Below are positions 1 to 12,100 of a stretch of 20,209 nt of DNA, piece by piece (position 1 is the first letter of the stretch; each line of letters starts with the position of its first letter). The notes under the pieces were generated by a model. It searched no databases, was not told the origin of the DNA, and worked only from the letters and a program-made list of their open reading frames with translations. The DNA is from Plakobranchus ocellatus (Eukaryota > Mollusca > Gastropoda > Plakobranchidae), in the NCBI GenBank assembly GCA_019648995.1, contig BLXT01003952.1, forward strand, positions 4,018,838 to 4,039,046, written 5' to 3'. The position numbers were made by a program, and so were the translations under genes.

Positions 1-56
1 AAAAAAAAAGGAAAAAGGCAAATAACTGTGCTTAAGAGCAATTTATGACAACTCAC

Positions 57-118
57 CTCTTTTACTCCATCTGCCTCAGTATTTGGCAATTTGAGTCGTT
101 TTGCAGCTTCACATCTCT
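57..118 (-). CDS. TRAIP: Probable TRAIP exon 9 with nuclear localisation motif
   Basis: 62 nt; acceptor GATACAG, consensus donor GTGAGT. It completes the split codon left by exon 8 (phase 1) and ends in phase 0, giving [28 protein letters not shown] closely resembles the classical c-Myc monopartite nuclear localisation signal, fitting a nuclear protein. The gene continues past the left edge of the window. Confidence 0.62.
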
Positions 119-3100
119 CTGTATCTGACAGTGAAAGAGCAACATATCAGAGATATTTTTATTTTACAACCAAGATAATAAGGTTGTAGACTTGACATTT
201 CTTCTTTTCTGGAGTCTAATATACTGTTTAAAAAAAAAAGATAACCACACTTGAGTCAGGAACTCCCCAGAATTAGTCAGAAGTTGTATTTTGTCTTACA
301 GCTCTTTCTGTGAGGTTGATATGGGGAAAACTGAATAGCACTATGTCAGTGCTGAGCTATGGTGCGGAATTTAGATATTTAAAAAAAAAAGTGCTTCAAT
401 GAAAGAAAAAAGAGCTTAGTCATATCCAATCAAAAGTCTTGAGATAAAGTAAGATAAGATATTACTTTATTTCAAAAAATGTGGAACTGATATCTTGCAT
501 AAACTGATATAAATAATTGTATTTTAAGAACAATATTGACATAAGAAACATAACTGGGTATCCACATGAGTGTGCGCACATGCACATACAAACACCTGCT
601 GTCAAACCCATTCCTTCAGACTCACAATCAATCAACCATGTTAAATTAAGGATCATGGCAATGACAGTGATAGTAATTAAATCCCTGGCTTGTGATTCAC
701 AAATGCTCCTTTCCATTGTTGAGGAAAAAAAAAAAAGAAAAGGCCTTTGAAGTACATTTCACAAGGAGTAAAGATCTGTCTCAAGTAAGACTATTTTAGT
801 ACTTGAAATAAAGATAAAAATTTTGAAACACTAGAAAATTTAGAAAGCAGCATTTCTTTGTTCAATAGTGAGCCTAAAAACTTATGGCTAGCCTGTTGGA
901 TTGAATGATCTAAAACAAAGAATAATATGCAGGCAAACCTGAAACAGTTTAATGAATATTTAAAAAAAAACAAAAACAAACTAATCCCTTTCCTGTTTTA
1001 CTTGTTGCAAAGCCTGAAAGATCAAAAAATCAAAATCCAAAATCTGTAAATAACATGCAGACCTGCCTACCCTTCAACTCAGTTTTGGGGGGAGCAAAAG
1101 GTTAAAAATGGGGGATCTTTTTTTACAAAAATGAAGAGTCATAAAAATTATATAAAAATAGGTACTCCCCCATATGTACATCTTGAGACCTATCTGGACT
1201 AGTATCAAGACAAGTGTTTAACATATTCTCTTTTTCTTATCTTTCATAACGTGCATCTGTTTTTTTCCCTTTCATGCCATCTTTATCAACCTCGTCCTCT
1301 CTTAATTACCAACACTCCTCACCTGCTGCCCTTAAATCTCTTTTCTCTCCTTTCTTCGGAGTGTCTTCAAACAGATCAGGAGAGAGACATGGCTTCTTGA
1401 GTGATGGCAGACCTGCATTCTCCTGATCATCATCCCCCACAGATATTAAGGTTTTGGCTGTTTTAGGTGTGTCGACCATCTCTTGCTGCTGTTTCTTGTA
1501 AGATGCATCATAAGTGAAAAAACAAGGTATAGATAAAAGGGATCATAGAGGTGTCAAAAGAAGATAAGTGCACAATTAAAAAAAAAATGATTTCAAAATC
1601 AGTCAAAATGAGTAACCATTGGCATTTTACGCATTTTAAACACGGAACGAGCTGAGAAAAATATTATTTCTCAGCCAAGAAAAAAAAATTCCTTTAACTT
1701 TTGTTGAAACATGTCTTAAGAAAAGAAATTTATGAATTAATTCTTTAAATTCATTTTATTATGACTGGTTTCTAGCCAATTTTGTCAACTTCTTGCTTCT
1801 CTTTTTAACAGCTTTTTTTCCTGTTCCGGCAACAAAGGAAAAAAGAGAGAAATAAATTAATAATAGTGCTTTCAAAGCAACTGTACACATCTATAAACGC
1901 TTTAAAGACTCAATATGTGGGAGCATGAAGAGGTTCTCTGTCAAAATGAAACACAATGAAACTGAATTCATTCAGTTATTCCTCTTGGATCTATGTCATT
2001 GTATCCACATATAGATGGGTCTGGGGCATAAACGTTCCAACTCCTGAATTTCCCACTAACGCAATTTTGCTTTTGAATGGTAGAAAAACACATAACACAT
2101 CACTAATGAATAGATCATGACTTGGACACCAATTAAAATGTGAGTCAAGTGATCAAAGCTTCTCAGAACTGCCAACTTGAAAAAAGTCAGCTCCAGACAA
2201 ACCATTTCAGAAACACCCATCAAATTTTCAATCGAGAAACAGAAAGATTAAAATTGAAATTTTTACTTCTTTTACCTCCAACTGTCGACAAAATGAATAG
2301 GTCACAGGCCAATTTCTGATGAAAACAACATTCTTTAAACAAATCATTTCTTGACAATTTTTCATTTCAACTGGAGAGACCTTTAAAAATTTGTTTATCA
2401 AAAATAAAAAACTACATTAAAACCATCAATTCATAAACAATTGTGAGTCAGGTATAAAGGCTTAACAAAAAAAAAGTCTTTGCTTTAGAAACAAAAGATT
2501 AAATAAACAAAGTCTCTGGTTGGATCCAATATTTTAATAAACAATTTTCTCACGATAAATTCATATCAAATACTAAATAGGCCTTGTCTAATTTAAGAAG
2601 AGAATAGTTGAATGATGTTTATAAGCATTTTATAGACCAAGGTTTTGTCTTTTTGAAACCACTAACTGGGTTTTATCAGCAGGAATTCTTAAAAATTAAC
2701 TTTAGATATCTTTACAATCAATGATAACTCAATGGTTTTACAGATCTAAATTGTTTACAAAATAAAAATCTAAAATGCTTCATCAGGAGCCCACATGATA
2801 TATAGATCTAAATACAATGTATTTCCTTCCAAAGTGTTGTGCTCAACATGATTCAGATGTTTAATATAGTAATATGCACACAAGTTGCCAATGAGGATCA
2901 ATATTAAAAAATAAAAAAAAGACCTAAATCTAGACCTATCAATTTTTTACAAACTTATAATAATTGGCAATCAACCTTCTTTTGAAAAATATTAATTTGT
3001 GAAGATATGAACTTGCATTGGAGTGGGCATAGGCCTACGCCTATATATAGGCCCTATAATAAAAAAAACAACAAAAATTTAAAAAACAGGATCTTATATA

Positions 3101-6100
3101 TAGTTTTAAAGGAGTTGTTTTTTTACATGGGCTTAAAAAAAAAAAAAAAACATAAGAAAAGTGTCGCATGCCTAAAATTTTGCTAGATCTAGTGGCTTTA
3201 TACTGCAGATTTGTCTTGAATTAAACAGACATCGATCTAGATCTAAATCAAAAAGCCTGAAAACTTATGTTTTTTTATGTTTATTTTGAAAACCAAGACT
3301 ACAGATCTAGAGTCGGTTTACCACCTTTTGACACTCTAAGCTTTCTTGCCAGAAGTGATTACAAAATGGCTTTAGCCCCTCAAACCCCAATAGATTTTCA
3401 CCTTTTTCTTCTGTTCTAGTCAATAGCAGTTATTTCTGCTAAAATGGGGATCAAGCTTTTCATAGAGAAATCATTACTAAGATAGAAACTACGTGCTTAT
3501 TGAGCTGTACATGATGCACCCCGTTTCGGCACTCTAGCACCTGGGGCACCCCAACTCTGAACTTCATGAGCCCCTTTGTGTCACTCTCTTTACTTTTATA
3601 AAAAGTACTTAAAAATGTTTTTGGAATGAAAAGATCTTATGGAGAGATTACTTAATTTATTGAAAAATTATAAACTAACAAACAACTTTTTTATTTGTTT
3701 TGATTTTCTACTATCAAATAAAACTTTTTTGGAAAATTTATCAAAAAAACAAATAAACTTTTTTTTTTTAAACCAAACAATCAAAAACAGAAAGACAACA
3801 AACAGGGAAAACAAGGAAGAATTTTTTTAAAGTAAAAGATAGTTATGTTTAATAGAGGCATAAAAAAATAAAAATTAAATCAATCTTTTTCGTGTGTGTT
3901 TAAAATTAAATAAAAAAAAATAAAATCAGACATTTCTTTTTGCCCTTACACACAACACAAATACATTGAAAGCTGTGAAGCTCTTTGTCACCCATTTTTA
4001 CAAGCATATTTTTTTTTGCTCCACAACATCTCCTGTGAAACCATGTCACACACTTATCAAATCCAACCCAGCCCTCCAAATCATCCGTCCTCTTGCACAC
4101 AAAGCACGCATTTCCGTCATCTTTTTCGTTGCCAGACTCATCAAAATTGGGAAGCCAGCAACCATCTAGTTGTTATCATCATATATGACGAAACTGGATG
4201 TTTCAGAATCTGACTCTTCTATTTTCAACTTCTTTCTATCCCCATTGCTATCTTCTCCTTCTCTCTTGTCTATATTTTTTTTTCAGCCTCTCTTTTATTT
4301 TTCTTTTCTCCTTCTTGCCTTTTCTTCTCAACTGCCTTCTTCCCCATTTTCCCCTCTTTATTTTTCTTTTCCTTTCTCCTCTCTTTTTTTTTCAGTTCTT
4401 TTTCTTCCTTCTTTCATTCCTGTTCTCGCTTTCTTTCCCCCATTTCTTGCTTTTTACTATTTACAGTAGCCACCCTATTTATTTCCCAATATATATTTTG
4501 GCCCTGGGATAAATTTTGGTGGCTGCTGCCTTGTTTTATTAGTTTTCTTCTTCTGCCATTGTTCTGGCAATGGCAAAGTTTCAAAATTTATTAAAGGCAC
4601 CATCTGGTTGTAAAGTTCGAGATTTGCCGGTATTAGTCTAGTCCCTCTTTTGGTGGCTTGTTAGCATATTGCCGGCGTCTTATCAGGTACAGAGCGGACA
4701 TTTTCCAACCTGTAGAGATAATGAAGTCCGTATACTTGTCCAAAAAAACGGCCAATTCTGTGGAGGCTGGAAATTAGAAAGAATATTGTTGGTCGTTATT
4801 TTCGGAGAAGGAGCAGGTTAACAGGAAAAAACTATACACAATGTAAAACTCATCTTGAAACACTGTAACATTATAATTTATGTAACTGCCATCTACAAAG
4901 AAGTATCCACTTTCGACGATACATTCTACAACTTAAATTTCCAGACCATAAATACAGTGCCTAAAAACTATAAAAAGCATACAATAATATATTTATTGGT
5001 GGATAGAGACCAATTGAATGTAAAATTTAATTACTTAATCTCACGACTCAATATTGAAAATATCCAATTCAGGAACTGAAGCCATGTCAAGAGATGCACT
5101 GTTAAACACATCTGAAATCTGCCTTGTATCCAAATATACGTTGTGAGCCAGAAAATAAGAGACAAATGTAATCGTACTTAAGTTATCATAATATTCATGT
5201 TTGGACAAATTTTATACTATTGTAGCTTGGCTTTCCTCTTGAAACAAGAATAAGTAAGGTTGCCTTGTGTCTTAAATAAAAATGTCTAACCAAGTCTTCA
5301 TGGATTGTTGGCTCAGGATTTTCATCGATATACTGTTAAGAAGCAAAAGAATCAGTTTTATCTTGAGAGACTCCATCACCAGATGGACCAGATTCATTAG
5401 AAGTATTTTCACAGAAAGTTGCCACAACCAACTGACTCTTTGGAGCACCTTTATTCTGAGACGCATCAGGTGAAACAATATTTATGGACTGCTATGGAAT
5501 ATGAGTGGATAGAATAAATATTTCATCTACTATTGTCACTGTCAGACTTAAATCCAATTTGGTGTTAAAATGTATCATATTTATTTGCTCCACCTGATTT
5601 CCGATTTTTCCGTAGATCAAGCTTGTGTTGCACTTAGAAAAATCAGGTGCCTCAGGATCCCAGAGATAGAGGCCACTCTTCCTGAATGCATTTTTCAGGT
5701 GCTCTCTGTCATATAGGCATCAACGTTCTCTTGGTTATGGCTGCCACCTTATTTATATTTCTATGATAGGCGACAGCCTCTCTCCATTCACTTTTTAAGT
5801 TCCTGTAGAAAACCAGATCAAGAGGCTGGCCTGACGTGACATGTGGGACGGCAGCAAATAATAAGTAATCTTATTCAAATTACATATGTCGTGCACCTGT
5901 AGATTCACTGGGTCTGGTGTGTCTATCACAGAAGAGGACAACTGGCCTGGGCAGGTCCTGTGAATAAAAGATTTATATATGCAAATTCAAGTTAAGGGTT
6001 AATGATATATATTATATTTATATAAGCAATTGCCAAAAGGTGGACCCCCAAATCGGGTCACCTTTTTTACTGCATTTTGAAAAAAAGAATCTTCAATTAC

Positions 6101-9100
6101 AAAATAGAAAAGTCCAATTGAGTACCAATGAGGTAATTTTCATGAAGAGTTGGACAGCAGGAGTAGATCCATGTTAAAAAAATTGGTCTGTGTCTCTTCA
6201 CTTGGTGGTGAATGAGCTTTATTTGTTAATGGGTGACCACTTTTTTGGTAATTTTGTCATCATAGTTATTATCAAAACATTCAGTCAATTTAGACAGCAA
6301 GGATTCAACCAAAACTGATTTTTTTAGCATAAAGCAGTACTTTGTACGCCATTGTACTGACAAAAGCAAAATTTATGTATTGATGAGTTGAATTTTTTCA
6401 AATAAGGCTTGTAGAAAATCTTTCGCACATAACTATGTTGACAGCCCACATATTGGCAAACCCTCATATATTTACATATTTACATATATTACTGTAATAC
6501 TTTAATATATCACTAAAGAAAACAAAAACTCTTGGAAAGAAATAAAAGGCTGCTCAATTATAATCATAATTATTGTGATATTCAAATGATAGCACAAAAA
6601 ACTGTTATAATATTTGTGTATAAAAAGGTAAATGTATTTACTTTCACAGCATGAACAAAATTTTCCTCCAAACATGTCTGGAAGGTTGCTGTATTCATCC
6701 GGCCATTTTTGGTACGTACTACTTTGGTCAGAGGAAAGTCCTCCCCAGGATCATACGAATTGGACTTCCTGACTCCTGGATAAATAACCATTGGCCTCAG
6801 CTGTTGAACTGCAGCTGATATTTGGTCCTCAATATCTGACCCAAGGGTGTAGGGGTGTTTATCCGCCTTCTCTGTAATTATGACTGTGGGTTTAGAAAAA
6901 ATACAGAAAAGAATTAACTTTAACATTCAGTTAAGGTGATATTTAAACAAAAGCACATAATGAACATGATTGATGATTTTACGAAGGTTACATACTCACT
7001 TTCACCACAGGTATGGAAGGGGAAGCCTGTCTCATCTGCGTTGAAGATACAGTCTGGTTCAACGCTGGATATGTCGATGCCATCTTCAGATAGATTGACT
7101 GCGATCTCCTTGAACCAGGCCTTTTTCTTCTCCTTAGAAAGGCCGGCTCTTTGCTCCCTGAGCACCATCGTCTTCCTCTCCCTCAGCTTCTTGTGGCATT
7201 TTAAGAAAGACTGCAGCCACTTACGCCCTGGCAAATTACCTTTGAAGGGTGTTTGGCCTCCCTCCACATTAAAAATTTGTTGTACAACGATTGCAAGATC
7301 TTTCCGGGCCTTTCCACTGCCCGGTCGAGCTGACATTTTTAGCCAGTTGACGAGGCGCTCCTCCTCATGAGTGGTTAACACCGTCCTTGCAGAAGGCTCC
7401 ATTGGTGTACGGTTGTGCAACTTGTCAAACAAGGTTGTGTCTGGGACTCCAAACTGCTTAGCAGCATTCATCAGCTTCATCAAACCATTGCTGATAGCCT
7501 TTATGGTGTTTTCAAGAGCCTCCTGAGTGCACTTATTGTAGTTGTACGCAGCCATTTTGATTGCTGAAAATGAATTGGATGCTTTTATAAGTTAAACTCA
7601 ATTTCGATATAGATCAAAATATACTGTCTTTATTACAGTTACTAAGCAAAGAAATTAAAATTAAAGAAGAATTATTTTTACCCTCACCCCCCACCCCAAA
7701 ACGCACACCTACACCTAAAAATTATACAAAATAAAAAATAAGATAATAAAATCTAATCTTAATCTAGACCTAATGTGGTACAGATGTAGATCGATTTATA
7801 TTTTTCGATATTTAAAACAGGATTTCTTGTTTTTGTACTGTTGGGTCAACAATTGCTAATAAATATTACAAGTGAAATAGTTTGTTGAATTGGGGTACTA
7901 AAGGTATTTCTCATTTTCCTCAATTTGGCACTCTATTTTGCAGGCTTTTTTTTTAAAAATGGCGACATAAATGATTACCTACTATTAGTATTACTTTACA
8001 CACTACTTAAGAGATCTAAATCAGCGAAAAAGGAATTTAATGGACAGGGTGACCCGGAACTGCTAAACTTTACAACATCCTGTATTCATGCACAGCAGAT
8101 GGTAACAGAGGATACTCACGTCTTGTAGGTCTTGGTCTTAAGTTTTCAGTGATCACAAAAACAAAATGCCGCAGATCACGTTGTTCTCTCGACAAAGGGA
8201 AAAAAGTGATTATTTCGAGGACTGATTAGCATAGGAAGTGCCAGATAATTATTTTAATTAAATAAAATAATCCAAATTGAGGGTAATGACTGTAAGTGCC
8301 AAACAATGGCTCAAGGACTCTAGATCTAGATTATATCAAGCCTAAAACTAATTCACAGGATAAAAAAGCACTCATAATTTTGTGCATTTTCTTTTCAATT
8401 TAGCTCAAAAAAGCCATCCAAATACATCCCAAGTAATCTAGATCTGTACTAGATTTTGATGTTCTTATTTGAGCACCAATTACCAAGTCTAGTAATTCCA
8501 AAATTGCTTTTCCCCTTTTTGAGCCCAATGTAACACATTGTAAGTTACAATAAGGATGTTCTTCACAGAGCATTCCTTTAAATATATGTGATATAAGGCT
8601 TTGCTTTTTTTCTTGTGAGGCTTCATAAAAAATGATAATAATGGAGTTGAAGAAAATTGGGAATCCCAAAATTGCGGTAGAAAATCCATAAGGTAGATCA
8701 AAGTTCAGGCCATTAATATTTTTACTTCGAGTTCGATGTTCCCGCACTTTGAGATAACATAGGCCTAATTTAGGCTAGATCTACAAGGGCCCCCTGGAAA
8801 AAAAAAAAGGTGAAGGAATTCATCTGATTTCGATAAATATCAAATAAATTTAGGAAAGTCATTATTTTTTACTAGTTTATCAGATCAATATATATTAATA
8901 TATTGATACACACCAAAACTGACTTCTTTTTACTTCACACATAGAAGATTGGTATCCAAAAAATGACCAAATTTCCATATTTTCAACCAGTCTTTCATAC
9001 TTCTGAATTTTTACTGCATTTCCGTAAAAAAAATACTGAAATCTGTAGAGGTTGGCAACTCTGAGCCTTCTTAATCCTTGGTTTTGTTCAAGAGAATCAG

Positions 9101-12100
9101 TTTTTTCTTTCTCCTGTAAAATTAGTCTCTATGGAGTTAGAGGGTTTGTGCCAGAGACCATCGATATGTTACCTCAAGAATGACTTTAATAGTAATGGAT
9201 AAGCTGAAAAAAAAAGAAGAAGAAAAAACTGTTTTTGTGTAAAAATATTAGCAAAGGAAATGAAAAATCTTTTGATGTAGCAGCTGCTGACCCTTTATTT
9301 TAAATGAAAAGAAAAAAAAAAAAAAAAACAATTCTGCCTTGGACAAAAACCAGAGCAAAGGCTGATGTGGCCACACAAAAAAAAAAAAAAAACAAAATCA
9401 ATTCTTTTTTCACTTGACTAATGCTACTTATCTCAGTTCCCCAAAAATATACCAAAACTACAATCTAGAATCAAATGAAATAAATTCCTCAACAAAAAAA
9501 GGAAAGAAAGGGGAGGGAAATTTTGAAGAGGTGAACCTAGAAAATTGTTTTTTTCTTGTTGACCCCATTCAAATGAAAGAGATATATTTTGACTCTCTCC
9601 ACAAAATATAATGAGATAATTTTACACAAGGACCAGTTGTGTACTGTAAGATGAGGGATTGAAGCGAAACCGAGAGGTCAATGCACAATGGTGGACTATG
9701 TTTACAAGAGTCAATCACACAAATATTGTCCTTCTCCCAAAAACTCTTTTTAATAAGATAAAAGCCACAGAACTCTATCCTTTAGCGGTGATAGTTCTTA
9801 AACTCAACAACCCTCTGATAAAATTTGTGGTAACTCCACCAAAGTTTCATATTCTATAATTTACAAGTTTTTTGTAATGATTTAAATCTCAACAGTAAAT
9901 GACACTTTGGTGATATCTTTAAAATCTTACTGCCTTACAAAGTGTATAAAAAAACCCAGGAAATCAATTTTTTTCCTTAAATTATTTAACTGTAAACTTT
10001 CTCAAAATCCATGAATATATGAATGCTTACCACTGGAGAGTATGCGACATTCGGACTATCTTCTGTTAGTGCAGCGTGGAAACTTTGACTGCCCTCTGTC
10101 TTGTTGTAACGTAGTGCATTCCGTAGGTGGACAATTTTGCGGCGGTTCTCATCATTTTCTTTTTCTTTCTGATGATAAATGACAAGGAAGGGGAGTTAAC
10201 TTAGTGATCTGACAGAAAGGCAAGTGATCGTTATTGTGACATGGCTCAGATTTAGACTACTTTGATTCTCTGTGATCTTACGTTTTAATACACAGTTTAT
10301 CAAGCAATATCTCAGAAAATTAAAAGCAACATAAAAAAAAAAAAAAATTAAACAAATCTATTAAACACCAAATGGAGAATGCCAGTGCAAGAAAAACATT
10401 TTGTAACAGTGTTAAGACTTTTTTATGTCAGCCAGAAACTACTTAACTCTTCCCGAGGTTTTCGCGACTATAGTCTAGTGCTCCAGTAAACAATTTTACA
10501 CACACGGAACAACCGGAAAAGGCTACGTTTCGATTTTAAGGGGATTCGCCTTTCTCAAACTGCTAAGACTAGCAGTCTACGCTTTAGTAGCGCTTTAGAT
10601 TGGGTTAGAAATTGAGAAGTTAACAAGTGTGGAGCTGAATGTGAGCTATGCTGTTGAAAATCATGGCTGGACAGATCCCAATTCCTGACTTGTTTGAGGA
10701 AGTGTATGCAGACGATAATGGCAGTAATAGTGCTGAATTTGTACAAGATGCACAATTGATACTTAGGGTACTTGTAAGGAAGCCTGAGCCTATGGTTCAA
10801 GCTCCTGGCGATCAAGATTTAGATGTAGATCTAGCAAGTGGCTGGCATCGCCTCCACTACCAGAACTACTGACAAACACAAAAACAGACATAAAAAGCAG
10901 AAAGGTTGGTGGCATAAATTTTTATTTCATATGAATCTGTATTCAATTTCCTTTCTATTGGTGCATGGTTTGTAGTTTTATGTTGAAAAATAAAAAAGTT
11001 ATGTGAATTTTTGTATAACACTTTTAATTTTTCAAAAACTCCAAATTAATTCGCCTCTGGGGGACCTCGCAGGTCCTGAAAATTCACCTCTCTAAGAGTT
11101 AAAATACGAGTCTTGTGTATTGGAAACATACAGAACATGATTGTTTGCCAACACAGCAAATCTTGAGGGAAAAAAAATTTTTACCTATCATGTTCTTATC
11201 TTTTACCAGTTAAATGGAGGCGTAGATGGCAAAATGGCTAGCATGTCCACCCTGAGATCTACAGGTAACCTTCTGTTGCAGGTTCGAGCCCCTCCACCGG
11301 TGTCCTGGCCTGAAGGAGGGCCTGAAAGCCTGAGATCTTTTTGTTGTGGACTGGCTTTATACAATAAACCAATTTATCAGTTTAAAAAAAATGAATTATA
11401 TCATTACAAAGAATTCAAAATATCTGAATTGAAAAGCACTAAAAAATTGGTATTTTTTCTTTACCAGACTAAGACTCTTATTAGTGACCTCCAGCTCAGC
11501 TCTAAGGTGAGCTACTTCTCTCTTGGCCTGTTTAGCCTCAGCCTGGTAGGTTCCAATATGTTGCTTCAGTTTGCTTAGTTGTTCTTTGGCTGTCCGCTTG
11601 TCTGCTAACACCTTGAAACAAGGTGAAAAATGTATTAATTTAACATTTTCACTTCCTCACTTTCAAATTAACCTGCTTAAATTTTTCCTAAAATTACAAA
11701 GAAACTACAATCTAATAAAATTAAAGCAAACTTCATCAGCTAATGCTCAATTTCACCAAAAAAACATATTCCAATTGGGTTGCAGGTCACATTTCATACA
11801 TTTTAACTTGCACTGCTATTAGGGATCAAGAACATACACAGTAAAGGACTTCCATCCCTTCTTGGTTAATGACTGGCCTCAGCAACAGACTTTTGGTTGC
11901 TGAATAAATCTTGATTTTAAGTGATAACCACAAATGTGGGACACAGTCATGTTTCGGGGGAATATTTATTAAACTCACCTCTGTTTTAGTCCTTTTCTCT
12001 CTTTCCTGGCATTACAAATTCAACTGAAAGTGTGCATTGATAATTCTTAATTCATTTGCTGCTTAAACTGATACCAATCTGTATTAGAATTTTCCACAGA

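Larger units (their letters stand above)
3906..7555 (-). mobile_element. Degenerate pogo/Tigger-like DNA transposon with C-terminal PHD finger
   Basis: Minus-strand pieces in order form a CENP-B-type pogo transposase: psq-like HTH, CENP-B-type HTH, DDE_1 catalytic core with NADETG and LFCDRHT motifs, a [15 protein letters not shown] segment, the [11 protein letters not shown] block that follows the core, an STP-rich linker, a K/E-rich stretch and a PHD finger. It has at least two introns. The first two exons are intact; later parts carry stops and a frameshift, so the copy is dead. Tc1/mariner-superfamily elements of this type move by cut and paste at TA sites. I could not see terminal inverted repeats, so the outer limits are those of the coding remnants. 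It sits in TRAIP intron 7, same orientation as the host gene. Confidence 0.8.

Noticed and set aside
462..979. Three frames of 62-84 codons near the left end
   Set aside because: They overlap each other on opposite strands, lie inside the TRAIP intron and show no domain.
4170..4512. Overlapping Ser/Phe/Leu/Pro-rich plus-strand frames
   Set aside because: They are the plus-strand reading of a polypyrimidine tract; the composition follows from the C/T bias, and the minus strand fits the K/E linker of the transposon.
6055..8054. Inverted 9-mers CGGGTCACC / GGTGACCCG as possible transposon ends
   Set aside because: Similarity does not extend past nine bases, one copy is part of a local hairpin, and no TA duplication flanks them.
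7924..8302. Inverted TTTGGCACT / AGTGCCAAA pair as a possible MITE
   Set aside because: Only nine matching bases, no flanking duplication and no further symmetry.
8400..8747. 115-codon minus-strand frame
   Set aside because: No domain, no repeat, no splice context, and a hydrophobic stretch typical of AT-rich chance ORFs.
9065..9115. Possible extra TRAIP exon after a TTTACAG acceptor
   Set aside because: The reading [12 protein letters not shown] is plausible, but no good GT donor follows in a sensible place and similarity to TRAIP is weak.
11216..11298. Functional tRNA gene
   Set aside because: A and B boxes are present, but the T stem is poor, position 33 is not U and the sequence runs into a SINE-like body.
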